From positions 1-55,118 of the forward strand of contig JAJRUE010000057.1 of NCBI GenBank assembly GCA_024277955.1: a stretch of 55,118 nucleotides of DNA, in the 5' to 3' direction. The stretch comes from Alphaproteobacteria bacterium (GTDB lineage Bacteria > Pseudomonadota > Alphaproteobacteria > Rhodobacterales > Rhodobacteraceae). Below the pieces are notes generated by a model that searched no databases, was not told where the DNA came from, and worked only from the letters and a program-made list of their open reading frames with translations. A program made the translations under genes and the position numbers. Positions 40,546 to 49,101 of this stretch are shown piece after piece (the first letter of the stretch is position 1; every line of letters starts with the position of its first letter).

Positions 40546-41288
40546 CCGGCGATCTCGATGCACTGGCCGTTCACGCTGCCCGACCGGTCGTCGCACAGCC
40601 AGAGCGCGGCGGCGGCGACTTCTTCGGGGGCGATCAGGCGCTTGTGCCGGTTGGCGTTGACCATCACCGCGCGGGCGTCCTGCGCGCTCATGCCGGTGCG
40701 CGTCTTGATCGCGGTAACGTTCTGTTCCACGATCGGCGTGTCCACGTAGCCTGGGCACAGGGCGTTGAAGGTGATCGGCCCGCCAATGTAGTCTTCCGAC
40801 AGGGCGCGGATCAGCCCCACCATCCCGTGTTTGGAGGCGGTATAGGCCGACGCCCCCTTGAGCCCGCGCAGCCCCGCGATCGAAGACACCGCGATCACCC
40901 GGCCCCAGTCGCGCCCGTGCATCGACTTCATGCATTCGCGGATCGTCAGAAAGGCGCCGTCGAGATTGGTCGACAGGATATGGCGCCAAAAGGCGAGGTC
41001 GGTCTTGTGCAGGGCGCGCCCTTCGGCGACGCCGGCATTGGCCACGCAGATGTCCACCGGCCCGCGTTCTTCGACTGCCAGCGCCACCCCGGCCAGGACG
41101 CTTTCCTCATTGCACACGTCCATGACCATCGCGTGCAGCCGGTCGTGCGAAGCCACCGCGCGGGCCAGCACCTCGGCGCGCCGTCCGGTGATGGTGACAT
41201 TGACGCCGGCGTCGGCCAGGGCGCGGGCGATCGCCAGCCCGATCCCGGTGCCGCCCCCGGTCACCAGCGCGTGTTTTCCGTTCAGCAT
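40533..41288 (-). CDS. Short-chain dehydrogenase/reductase (3-hydroxybutyrate/acetoacetyl-CoA type)
   Basis: A 251-residue NAD(P)-dependent oxidoreductase with a Rossmann fold: TGGGTGIG near residues 10-17, VANAGV near 85, and the catalytic Ser-Tyr-Lys in SSIAGLRGLKGASAYTASKH. The C-terminus IEIAGGQM is typical of classical SDRs acting on 3-hydroxyacyl or cyclic hydroxyacyl substrates. The ATG at 41288 has AGGAG upstream. The substrate cannot be fixed from sequence; D-3-hydroxybutyrate or acetoacetyl-CoA are the best guesses. Confidence 0.88.
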   Translation of the reverse strand: MLNGKHALVTGGGTGIGLAIARALADAGVNVTITGRRAEVLARAVASHDRLHAMVMDVCNEESVLAGVALAVEERGPVDICVANAGVAEGRALHKTDLAFWRHILSTNLDGAFLTIRECMKSMHGRDWGRVIAVSSIAGLRGLKGASAYTASKHGMVGLIRALSEDYIGGPITFNALCPGYVDTPIVEQNVTAIKTRTGMSAQDARAVMVNANRHKRLIAPEEVAAAALWLCDDRSGSVNGQCIEIAGGQM

Positions 41289-41486
41289 GAGGCTCCTCTT
41301 TCGCGTTGTCGTGCTTTGGCGTTGCGCGAACAGTAGCGCCTTGGGGCGGGTCTGCAAGGGGGCGATCAGCCGGTCGTGAAGCCCGGGCGCTGGACAAAGC
41401 CGCCCGGCGTCCCGACAATGGGGGCCAGAGAACCGGGGCCGAAAAACCGCCCCGGTGCACGGCAACGCATGGCAGGGGACAAGAAG

Positions 41487-41933
41487 ATGAGAAAGATCGA
41501 CTGGCCGCCGGTTTGGTTGTTGGGGTGCATGGCGCTGACCTGGGTGATCGCCCGGCTGTTTCCGGGACTGGCGATCGCGGTTCCCGGTCAGGTGCTGGTC
41601 GGGCTGGTCCTGATCGGGATCGGCGTGATGATCTCGATACTGGCGGTGCAGGAAATGGCGCGCGCCAAGACAACGGTGATCCCGCGGCGCGACCCGAACG
41701 CGCTGGTGACCAGCGGGATCTTCCGGCTGACGCGCAACCCGATCTACCTGAGCGACTGGATCATGCTGCTGGGCTGGATCGTGCTGTGGGGGGCGGTGCT
41801 GGCGCTGCCGCTGTTGTGGGTGTTTCCGCGCATCATCACCAAGCGCTTCATCGAGGGCGAAGAAGAAAAGATGCGCGCCCATTTCGGCGACCAGTTCGAG
41901 GCCTGGGCGAAACGGACGCGCCGCTGGATCTGA
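41487..41933 (+). CDS. Isoprenylcysteine carboxyl methyltransferase-family membrane protein
   Basis: A 148-residue integral membrane protein with four hydrophobic segments (VWLLGCMALTWVIARLF, VLVGLVLIGIGVMISIL and two later). The ICMT/PEMT motif lies between: GIFRLTRNPIYLSDWIMLLG, then EEEKMRAHFGDQFEAWAKRT, the SAM-binding signature. Probably a SAM-dependent methyltransferase of lipids or small molecules. The ATG at 41487 is chosen for AGGGG eight bases upstream. It converges on the rhodanese gene. Confidence 0.87.
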   Translation: MRKIDWPPVWLLGCMALTWVIARLFPGLAIAVPGQVLVGLVLIGIGVMISILAVQEMARAKTTVIPRRDPNALVTSGIFRLTRNPIYLSDWIMLLGWIVLWGAVLALPLLWVFPRIITKRFIEGEEEKMRAHFGDQFEAWAKRTRRWI

Positions 41934-41952
41934 ACGGGCGGTTCCGAAAGGC

Positions 41953-42492
41953 TCAGTCGCCCAGGACCGCGTCCAGGCGGGGCTGGATTTCGGCGGGCGA
42001 GCCGGGATAGACCGGCAGGCCGCGGTTGATCCAGCCAGTGCCGTTGGGCCCGCCGGCCATGCCTTCGGCCACGTCCACCAGCCCCGGAAAGCCCTGGTCG
42101 GTGAGGGTGGACACCACATAGCCCGACCGGTTGCCGGTGCGGCAGATCAGGGCGATCGGCTTGTCTTCGTATTTCTGGCGCAGCGCGACCAGCGACTTGA
42201 CGAAATCGGCATCGCGCATGTCCAGCGCGATGGCGCCGTCGCCGATGCCGGTCTGCTGCCATTCCTGCGGCGTGCGGATATCCACCAGGATGATCTCGCC
42301 GGATTTCGCGGCGGCGTGGGCTTGGTCGGCTTGCATGATCTCGTATCCTTTTTGCCGGGTGGATTGCGCCAGACCGGGCTGTGCCGACGCCAGGACGCCA
42401 GCGGTCCCCGCTGCCATTGCGACCGCCAGAAAGCGCCGCCGGGTTGTCGCCGATTTCGCGGCTGTCTTCAAGGTCGTGACTTGTGGTCGCAT
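41953..42492 (-). CDS. Tat-exported rhodanese-domain protein
   Basis: A 179-residue protein with a twin-arginine signal peptide (TTRRRFLAVAMAAGTAG, then a cleavage-like AQPGLAQ) and one rhodanese domain: EIILVDIRTPQEWQQTGI, then the active loop ICRTGNRSGY with the catalytic Cys, and GWINRGLPV. It may handle periplasmic sulfur species. The ATG at 42492 has GGAG eight bases upstream. It is divergent from pntA with a shared 149-base upstream region. Confidence 0.88.
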   Translation of the reverse strand: MRPQVTTLKTAAKSATTRRRFLAVAMAAGTAGVLASAQPGLAQSTRQKGYEIMQADQAHAAAKSGEIILVDIRTPQEWQQTGIGDGAIALDMRDADFVKSLVALRQKYEDKPIALICRTGNRSGYVVSTLTDQGFPGLVDVAEGMAGGPNGTGWINRGLPVYPGSPAEIQPRLDAVLGD

Positions 42493-42641
42493 TTGGTCTA
42501 CTCCACATTGAACGTTCGTTGTTTTTCGGTGAACGGATACATAACTTTCGCCGGCGCTCAAAAAAGGGGGCGGCGAACAGACAAATGGTCACAGGTGCGC
42601 TTTGTGCAGGGGCAGGGCGCAGGCTAAAGGAGGAGCGGGTC

Positions 42642-44210
42642 GTGAAGATCGGGGCACCGAAAGAGATAATCGAAGGCGAAGCGCGGGTCGCGATGACGCC
42701 CGAAAGCGCGGCGGCGCTGCAAAAGCTGGGCCACGACTGCGTGATCGAAGCGGGCGCGGGCAAGGCCGCCGGGTTCACCGACGCGGCCTACAAGGACGCC
42801 GGCGTCGAGGTGGTCAAGACCGCGGCGGCACTTTGGAAAGCCGCGGATGTGGTGGTCAAGGTCCGCCCGCCGGAACCGGCCGAGCTGAAGCGGCTGCGCA
42901 AGGACCAGCTGCTGATCAGCTTCTTCAACCCCGGCGAAAACGAAGCCGGGCTCAAGGCGGCGGCCGAAAAGGGCGCCAGCGTCATCGCCATGGAAATGGT
43001 GCCGCGCATCAGCCGCGCGCAGAAGATGGACGCGCTGAGCTCGATGGCCAATATCGCCGGCTACCGGTCGGTGATCGAGGCGGCGGAAAACTTCCCGCGG
43101 TTCTTCACCGGCCAGGTGACGGCGGCGGGCAAGGTGCCGCCGGCCAGGATCCTGGTGGTGGGGGCCGGCGTCGCCGGGCTTGCCGCGATCGGCACCGCGA
43201 CCAGCCTTGGCGCCATCGTCTATGCCTTTGACGTGCGCCCCGAGGTGGCCGAGCAGATCGAAAGCATGGGGGCCGAGTTCGTTTTCCTCGAATTCGAGGA
43301 CGATCAGGACGGGGCCGAAACCGGCGGTTACGCCAAGCCCTCCAGCCCCGAATTCCTGGCCAAGCAGCTGGAAAAGTTCCGCGAAATGGCGCCCGAGATG
43401 GACGTGGTGATCACCACCGCGCTGATCCCGGGCCGGCCCGCGCCCAAGCTCTGGACCAGGGACATGGTCGAGATGATGAAGCCCGGCAGCGTGATCGTCG
43501 ATCTGGCGGCCGAGCGCGGCGGCAACTGCGAACTGACCAAGGCCGACGAGAAAGTCGTCACCAGGAACGGCGTGACCATCATCGGCTACACCGATTTCCC
43601 GTCGCGCATGGCGGCGCAAAGTTCGACCCTTTACGCCAACAACATCCGGCACATGATTTCCGACCTGACCCCGGAAAAGGACGGGGTGATCGTGCACGAC
43701 ATGGAGGACGACGTGATCCGGTCGGCCACCGTCGCCCACGCGGGCGAGGTGACCTTTCCGCCGCCGCCGCTGAAAGTGCAGGCGATCGCGTCCAGGAAAC
43801 CGGCCCCGGCGCCGGAAAAGACCCCCGAAGAAATCGCCGCCGAAGAAGCCGCGGCCCAGAAAAAGGCCGGTCGTCAGCAGGTTGGCCTGTTGGTGTTGGG
43901 CGGGCTGTTCATGTTGCTGGTCGGCCAATACGCGCCCGCCGCCTTCATGGGGCATTTCATCGTCTTCGTGCTAGCGGTCTTTGTCGGCTTCCAGGTGATC
44001 TGGGGGGTGGCGCATGCGCTGCACACGCCGCTGATGGCGGTGACCAACGCCATATCCGGCATCATCATCGTGGGCGCGCTGCTGCAGATCGGCTCGGGCA
44101 GCGCGGTGGTCGTGGTGCTTGCCGCGGTCTCGGTCCTGATCGCGACCATCAACATCGTCGGCGGCTTCATGGTCACCCGGCGGATGTTGCAGATGTTCCA
44201 GAAATCGTAA
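42642..44210 (+). CDS. pntA: NAD(P) transhydrogenase subunit alpha (PntA)
   Basis: PntA and PntB form the proton-driven transhydrogenase that makes NADPH from NADH. The 522 residues are the undivided alpha form: an NAD-binding domain I (VKIGAPKEIIEGEARVAMTP, VIAMEMVPRISRAQKMDALS, ILVVGAGVAGLAAIGTATSL), a charged linker near 385-405, and four C-terminal membrane helices (VGLLVLGGLFMLLVGQY onward). The GTG at 42642 has AAAGGAGG at 42627-42634. Relatives often split this subunit; here it is fused as in E. coli. pntB follows after 20 bases. Confidence 0.96.
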   Translation: MKIGAPKEIIEGEARVAMTPESAAALQKLGHDCVIEAGAGKAAGFTDAAYKDAGVEVVKTAAALWKAADVVVKVRPPEPAELKRLRKDQLLISFFNPGENEAGLKAAAEKGASVIAMEMVPRISRAQKMDALSSMANIAGYRSVIEAAENFPRFFTGQVTAAGKVPPARILVVGAGVAGLAAIGTATSLGAIVYAFDVRPEVAEQIESMGAEFVFLEFEDDQDGAETGGYAKPSSPEFLAKQLEKFREMAPEMDVVITTALIPGRPAPKLWTRDMVEMMKPGSVIVDLAAERGGNCELTKADEKVVTRNGVTIIGYTDFPSRMAAQSSTLYANNIRHMISDLTPEKDGVIVHDMEDDVIRSATVAHAGEVTFPPPPLKVQAIASRKPAPAPEKTPEEIAAEEAAAQKKAGRQQVGLLVLGGLFMLLVGQYAPAAFMGHFIVFVLAVFVGFQVIWGVAHALHTPLMAVTNAISGIIIVGALLQIGSGSAVVVVLAAVSVLIATINIVGGFMVTRRMLQMFQKS

Positions 44211-44230
44211 GCGGGCAGGAGAGTTAGATT

Positions 44231-45610
44231 ATGTCCATGACAGCAGAGCTTCAGACTGCCGCTTATATCACGGCTGCGGTCTTGTTCATTCTCAGCCTTG
44301 GCGGGCTGAAGGATCAGGAAAGCGCCAAGCGCGGCGTCTGGTTCGGGATCGTCGGCATGGCGATCGCGGTGATCGCCACCATCTGGGGCCCGGGGGTCGA
44401 GCTGAGCGCGATCCTGATCGGCGCCATCCTGGTGGGCACGGTGATCGGCGCCATCGTCGCGATCCGGGTGGAAATGACCGGCATGCCCCAGCTGGTGGCG
44501 GCGTTGCACAGTTTCGTCGGCCTGGCGGCGGTGTTCATCGGGCTCAATTCCGACCTGACGGTGCAGGAATTTGTCTCGAACGCCGAAAAGATCATCCACG
44601 AGGTCGAGGTCTTTCTGGGCGTCTTCATCGGCGCGGTCACCTTCACCGGCTCGATCGTCGCCTTTGGCAAGCTGGCCGGCAAGATCGACGGCAAGGCGCT
44701 GATCCTGCCGATGCGGCATCTGTGGAACGTGCTGATCGTCGCCGGGTCGCTGGTGCTGCTGGTGCTCTACATGCAGGGGGCCGGATCCTGGACGCTTTAC
44801 GCGATGACGGTGCTGGCGCTGATCCTGGGCTGGCACCTGGTGATGGCGATCGGCGGGGCCGACATGCCGGTGGTGGTCAGCATGCTCAACAGCTATTCGG
44901 GCTGGGCGGCGGCGGCGACCGGCTTCTTGCTGGGCAACGATCTGCTGATCGTGACCGGGGCGCTGGTCGGCTCTTCCGGCGCGATCCTGAGCTACATCAT
45001 GTGCGTCGCCATGAACCGCAAGTTCCTGAGCGTGATCCTTGGCGGCTTTGGCGGCCAGTCCGGCCCGGCGATGGAGATCGAGGGCGAAATGGTCGCCATC
45101 GACGCCGATGGCGTGGCCGGGGCGCTGGAAGATGCCGAGAGCGTGATCATCGTGCCGGGCTACGGCATGGCGGTGGCGCAGGCCCAGCAGTCGGTGGCCG
45201 AACTGACCCGGCGGCTGCGCGCCAAGGGCAAGACCGTGCGCTTCGGCATTCACCCGGTGGCGGGCCGTCTGCCCGGCCACATGAACGTGCTTCTGGCCGA
45301 AGCCAAGGTGCCCTACGACATCGTGCTGGAAATGGACGAGATCAACGACGATTTCCCGAGCACCGACGTGGTGATCGTGATCGGCGCCAATGACATCGTG
45401 AACCCGGCGGCGCAGGAAGACCCCAACAGCCCGATCGCCGGCATGCCGGTGCTCGAGGTCTGGAAGGCGAAACAGGTCTTTGTCTCGAAGCGCGGGCAGG
45501 GGACCGGCTATTCGGGCATCGAAAACCCGCTGTTCTTCAAGGAAAACACGCGCATGTATTACGGCGATGCCAAGGCCAGCATGGACGACTTGCTGACACG
45601 GATCACCTGA
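44231..45610 (+). CDS. pntB: NAD(P) transhydrogenase subunit beta (PntB)
   Basis: The membrane and NADP-binding subunit of transhydrogenase. The N-terminal 260 residues contain eight or nine helices (AAYITAAVLFILSLGGL, then VAALHSFVGLAAVFIGL and others). The C-terminal domain III binds NADP: IIVPGYGMAVAQAQ, FGIHPVAGRLPGHMNVLLAE, VVIVIGANDIVNPAAQ and FVSKRGQGTGYSGIENPLFF. The length of 459 matches E. coli (462). A terminator follows directly. Confidence 0.97.
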   Translation: MSMTAELQTAAYITAAVLFILSLGGLKDQESAKRGVWFGIVGMAIAVIATIWGPGVELSAILIGAILVGTVIGAIVAIRVEMTGMPQLVAALHSFVGLAAVFIGLNSDLTVQEFVSNAEKIIHEVEVFLGVFIGAVTFTGSIVAFGKLAGKIDGKALILPMRHLWNVLIVAGSLVLLVLYMQGAGSWTLYAMTVLALILGWHLVMAIGGADMPVVVSMLNSYSGWAAAATGFLLGNDLLIVTGALVGSSGAILSYIMCVAMNRKFLSVILGGFGGQSGPAMEIEGEMVAIDADGVAGALEDAESVIIVPGYGMAVAQAQQSVAELTRRLRAKGKTVRFGIHPVAGRLPGHMNVLLAEAKVPYDIVLEMDEINDDFPSTDVVIVIGANDIVNPAAQEDPNSPIAGMPVLEVWKAKQVFVSKRGQGTGYSGIENPLFFKENTRMYYGDAKASMDDLLTRIT

Positions 45611-45623
45611 GGGTGAAACCGAC

Positions 45624-45657
45624 AAGGGCCGCACCGAAGAACTGGGGCGGCCTTTTT
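45624..45657 (+). terminator. Rho-independent terminator after pntB
   Basis: GGCCGC (45627-45632) pairs with GCGGCC (45647-45652), extended by AAG/TTT, over a 14-base partly paired loop and followed by TTTTTC. It begins 14 bases after the stop. Confidence 0.85.
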
Positions 45658-45715
45658 CGTTGGGACGGCGACTGTTGGATACGCATGGTCGGAAACGCAT
45701 AGGCAGGCAGGAAAG

Positions 45716-46555
45716 ATGGCGGCACACCCGAGCCCAGACAGTTCGACCTGGCGGCGCGCCCTTGGCGTGGCGGCGGTGATCGCGGCGCTGGTGGCGCTGC
45801 AGGTGGCGGCGCAGCTGAGTCACCTGCCGGCCTGGCGCGCCTGGATGCCGCTGGCGTCGGTGCTGGCGGCGGGGCTGATGCTGGGGGTCTACGGGCTTTG
45901 GCGGCAGCGGGCTGGCGGTGCGCCGCCGGGCGATCTGCCACTGTCGCGTCTGGTGCCGCATGTGGCGCTTGGCCTGGCGCTCGGCGCGGGTCTGCAGGCG
46001 CTCACCGTGGTTTCGATATCGCTGGTGGCGCAGGTGCAGATCTCGGGGCCGAATGCGCCCGCGGTGATGGTGCCGGCGCTGGCCGATGCGCTGGAAACCG
46101 CGGTGTTCGAGGAAATCCTGTGGCGCGGGATGCTGCTGGCCTGGCTCGAAACGCGCTGGGGCAGCGGGCGGGCGCTGCTGATCTCGGCGCTGCTGTTCGG
46201 CGCGATGCATTTCGCCAACCCGGGCTTTTCGCCGGTGGCTGTGGTCGGGCTGGTGGCCGCCGGAGTTCTGCTGGCCGCCGCCTGGATCGCCGCGCGCAGC
46301 CTGTGGCTGCCGATCGGGCTGCACCTGGCCTGGAACTTCACCGAAACCGGCGTTTTCGGCGCCTCGACATCGGGCCACGGCGAGCTTGCCGGACTGTTCG
46401 CCACCCGGTTTTCCGGCCCGCCACTGCTGACCGGCGGCGATTTCGGCCCCGAGGCCGCGCTCACCGGGGTGATCGTGGTGGCGCTGGCGGCGGCGGCGAT
46501 GGTGGGCGTGGCGTGGCGGCGCGGGCAATTCCGCCCCCCGGCTCTGGCATGCTGA
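45716..46555 (+). CDS. CPBP (CAAX/Abi-type) family intramembrane metalloprotease
   Basis: A 279-residue membrane protein with about eight hydrophobic segments. Its three CPBP motifs are in order: FEEILWRGMLL (EExxxR), LFGAMHFANPGF (FxxxH) and IGLHLAWNF (HxxxN/D). Family members cleave prenylated or membrane peptides, and some process bacteriocins; the target here is unknown. AGGAAAG precedes the ATG. DUF3422 follows after 159 bases. Confidence 0.86.
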   Translation: MAAHPSPDSSTWRRALGVAAVIAALVALQVAAQLSHLPAWRAWMPLASVLAAGLMLGVYGLWRQRAGGAPPGDLPLSRLVPHVALGLALGAGLQALTVVSISLVAQVQISGPNAPAVMVPALADALETAVFEEILWRGMLLAWLETRWGSGRALLISALLFGAMHFANPGFSPVAVVGLVAAGVLLAAAWIAARSLWLPIGLHLAWNFTETGVFGASTSGHGELAGLFATRFSGPPLLTGGDFGPEAALTGVIVVALAAAAMVGVAWRRGQFRPPALAC

Positions 46556-46714
46556 AGCCGATGAACGGGGCGACGCCGCTCTTGGCCAGCCCGATCCCAG
46601 GGGGTATATGGCAGCAACCTGGCCCGGCGGTAACATTCCGGACCAATGCCGGCAGTGCCGCAGTCGGGGCCGAAAGCCCTGGCGCTGCGGCCTCGCAACA
46701 GGGAAGGCGGACGG

Positions 46715-48019
46715 ATGAACAGGGATGACGCCGAAACCACCGGGCTGCGCGACCACGCGCTGCGCTACGCCCTGGCAAATGAGCTGCATGCCCGGCCCTT
46801 TGCGGCGTTGAGCGTGCCGAGCCACGCGGTCTTTCTGGCGATCAAGCCGGAAAAGAACGCCAAGAGCCGCGACCGCGAAGCCGACCGCGCCCACCTGCTG
46901 GCGCTTCTGGACCGTTTCGGCGCGCCGCACCCCCAGCCGGGGGCCACGCATTATTTCGGTGATCTGGGGCGCTACCGGCTCAAATGGGAACAGCATTCCG
47001 AATTCGTGACCTATACGCTGTTCGGCGAAGGGATTTATGACAACCCCTTTGATCCGGGCGCGTTCGAAGCCTTCCCGTCCGACTGGCTGGCTCAGGCGCC
47101 CGGGGTGCGGGTCAGTTCCGCTCTGATCCGGGTGGAAACCATGCCCGACAGCGCCGCCAGGATCGATGCACAACTTGGCAAGTGGTTCGTTTCCGAAAGC
47201 CTGGCGGTGTCGCGGGTGGCCGATGGCTGCGCCGTGATCGCCGGGGATTTCCGCATCGACAGCGCCGGGCACATGCGCTTTGCGGTTTTCGTGAAGCCGG
47301 ACACCACCGCCCGGCGCATCGGGCGGATCGTCCAGCGCATCTGCGAGCTGGAAGTCTACAAGACCATGTCGTTGCTGGCCCTGCCGATGGCGCGGGCGGT
47401 GTCCAAGCGCATGGTCGAATTCGATGCCGAGGTTTCGGCCCTGGTCAGCCATGTCAGCGGCGACGACCAGCCCGCGCGCGGGATCCTGGACGAACTGCTG
47501 GCCCTGTCCACCGAACTGGAAGCGCTGATGGCGCGCCACGCCTACCGGTTCAGCGCCACCAATGCCTATTCGGCGCTGGTGCAGGAACGCATCGACATCA
47601 TGCGCGAAGAACGCTTCGAGGGCCGCCAGACCTTCCGCGAATTCATGATGCGCCGGTTCGATCCGGCGATGCGCTCGATCCGGGCGGCGGCCAGCCAGCT
47701 CGAACAGATGGCGACCCGCACCAAACGCGCGGGCGACCTGCTGCGCACCCGCGTCGAGGTGGCGCGTTCCGAGCAGAACCAGAAGCTGCTCGCCAGCATG
47801 GACCGGCGGGTGGCGCTGCAACTGCGGCTGCAAAAGACGGTCGAGGGGCTGTCGGTGGTGGCGATCGGCTATTACACCGTCAACCTGGCCGCCTATTTCC
47901 TGGCGCCGTTTGCCAAGGGCTATGGGGTCTCCAAGACCTACCTGATGGCGGGGCTGACGCCGGTGGTGCTGTTGGCGCTGTGGGTGGTCCTGCACCGGAT
48001 TCGCAAGCATCTGGAGTAG
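46715..48019 (+). CDS. DUF3422 family membrane-anchored protein
   Basis: A 434-residue protein of the DUF3422 family, of unknown function. The N-terminus LRYALANELHARPFAALSVP and HYFGDLGRYRLKWEQHSEF are family hallmarks. A long helical, coiled-coil-like centre follows. The C-terminus has two membrane helices separated by YGVSKTYLMA, a layout like CorA-type or tail-anchored proteins. The ATG at 46715 has GAAGG upstream. Confidence 0.87.
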   Translation: MNRDDAETTGLRDHALRYALANELHARPFAALSVPSHAVFLAIKPEKNAKSRDREADRAHLLALLDRFGAPHPQPGATHYFGDLGRYRLKWEQHSEFVTYTLFGEGIYDNPFDPGAFEAFPSDWLAQAPGVRVSSALIRVETMPDSAARIDAQLGKWFVSESLAVSRVADGCAVIAGDFRIDSAGHMRFAVFVKPDTTARRIGRIVQRICELEVYKTMSLLALPMARAVSKRMVEFDAEVSALVSHVSGDDQPARGILDELLALSTELEALMARHAYRFSATNAYSALVQERIDIMREERFEGRQTFREFMMRRFDPAMRSIRAAASQLEQMATRTKRAGDLLRTRVEVARSEQNQKLLASMDRRVALQLRLQKTVEGLSVVAIGYYTVNLAAYFLAPFAKGYGVSKTYLMAGLTPVVLLALWVVLHRIRKHLE

Positions 48020-48042
48020 CGGCAGGGGGCTTTCCTCCCCCT

Positions 48043-48106
48043 TCTGGGCGCTGGCCGCGCCCATTCACCCCCGATCTGGGCGCTGGCCGCGCCCATTCAC
48101 CCCCGA
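48043..48106 (+). repeat. Perfect 32-bp tandem duplication
   Basis: Two identical 32-base units, 48043-48074 and 48075-48106, each beginning TCTGGGCGCTGGCCGCGCCC. They lie 24 bases past the DUF3422 stop and run into the B6 repeat. A perfect match indicates a recent duplication. Confidence 0.9.
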
Positions 48107-48166
48107 GGATATTTTTCAAAAGAAGAAACCGGTTTCTTCTTTGCCAAAATACTCCCGCCGGAGGCA
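48101..48166. repeat. Head-to-head family-B repeats with a 20-bp palindrome (B6)
   Basis: A plus-orientation B unit (48101-48127, GAGGATATTTTTCAAAAGAA) meets a minus-orientation one (48134-48166). Their junction is the perfect palindrome AGAAGAAACCGGTTTCTTCT (48121-48140). The element lies between the convergent DUF3422 and dppC ends, ending two bases before the dppC stop. Confidence 0.8.
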
Positions 48167-48168
48167 GC

Positions 48169-49101
48169 TCACCGCCCGCGGATGCGCGGGTCCAGCGCGT
48201 CGCGCAGGCCGTCTCCGATATAGTTCACCGAAAGTACGGTCAGCGAAATGGCGAGACCGGGCCAGATCACGCGCTCGGGGTATTGCTGCAGGTAGTCAGT
48301 GGCGTCGAACAGCAACCGGCCCCAGGTCGGAAAGTCCGACGGAAAGCCCAGGCCCAGGAAGGACAGCGCGCTTTCGGTGATGATCGCATTGGCGATGCCC
48401 AGCGTCGCCGAGACCATGATCGGCGACAGCACGTTGGGCAGGATGTGGCGGGTGATCATCCGGCGCGAGGGCGTGCCGATGGAGCGCGCCGCCAGCACGA
48501 ATTCGCGTTCCTTCAGCGCCAGCACGTCGCCGCGCACGATGCGCGCGGTCTGCATCCAGCTGGTGATTCCGATGACGAAGACGATCAGGATGAAGATGCC
48601 GCTTTCGGGCCCGAAGGTCGCGCGCAGCGGGTCGCGGAACAGCATGATGATCACCAGCAGCAGCGGCAGCAGCGGCAGCGCCAGGAACAGATCGGTCAGG
48701 CGCATCAGCGGCCCGTCGAGCTTCTTGAAATAGCCGGCCAGCACCCCGATCGCGGTGCCCAGCAGCAGCGACAGCCCCATCGCCGTCAGCCCCACCGAAA
48801 CCGAGGTCTGCCCGCCCTTGATCATCCGCGCCATGGTATCGCGGCCCAGCTGGTCGGTGCCGAAGGGATGCGCCAGCGACGGGCCCTGGTTGCGGGCGCG
48901 AATGTCGATATAGGTGGCGTCGATGGTCCACAGATAGGGGCCAAGGAACACCGCCAGCACCACGAAGACGAAAAACGCGGCCCCGATCAGGGCGCCCTTG
49001 TGGGTCTTGAACTGGTCCCAGACGTCCCACCACTGGTTGCGCGGCGGGCGGGCGGCGTGATCGACGTTGGGGCTGTCGGTGCTGGCGGGGGTATCAGTCA
49101 T
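48169..49101 (-). CDS. dppC: Dipeptide/oligopeptide ABC transporter permease (DppC-type)
   Basis: One of two inner-membrane permeases of a peptide importer, with 310 residues. An N-terminal OppC-like helix (LIGAAFFVFVVLAVFLGPYL) precedes HPFGTDQLGRDTMARMIKGG, the start of the permease core. The EAA loop is RSIGTPSRRMITRHILPNVL, which contacts the ATPases. Its start overlaps the dppB stop by eight bases. It is the last gene of the operon. Confidence 0.93.
   Translation of the reverse strand: MTDTPASTDSPNVDHAARPPRNQWWDVWDQFKTHKGALIGAAFFVFVVLAVFLGPYLWTIDATYIDIRARNQGPSLAHPFGTDQLGRDTMARMIKGGQTSVSVGLTAMGLSLLLGTAIGVLAGYFKKLDGPLMRLTDLFLALPLLPLLLVIIMLFRDPLRATFGPESGIFILIVFVIGITSWMQTARIVRGDVLALKEREFVLAARSIGTPSRRMITRHILPNVLSPIMVSATLGIANAIITESALSFLGLGFPSDFPTWGRLLFDATDYLQQYPERVIWPGLAISLTVLSVNYIGDGLRDALDPRIRGR

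Noticed and set aside
43874..48064. Open minus-strand frame of 1396 codons opposite pntAB, the CPBP gene and DUF3422
   Set aside because: The plus-strand genes are complete and recognisable. The minus frame has no family motif and a His/Arg/Gln-rich composition typical of antisense frames.
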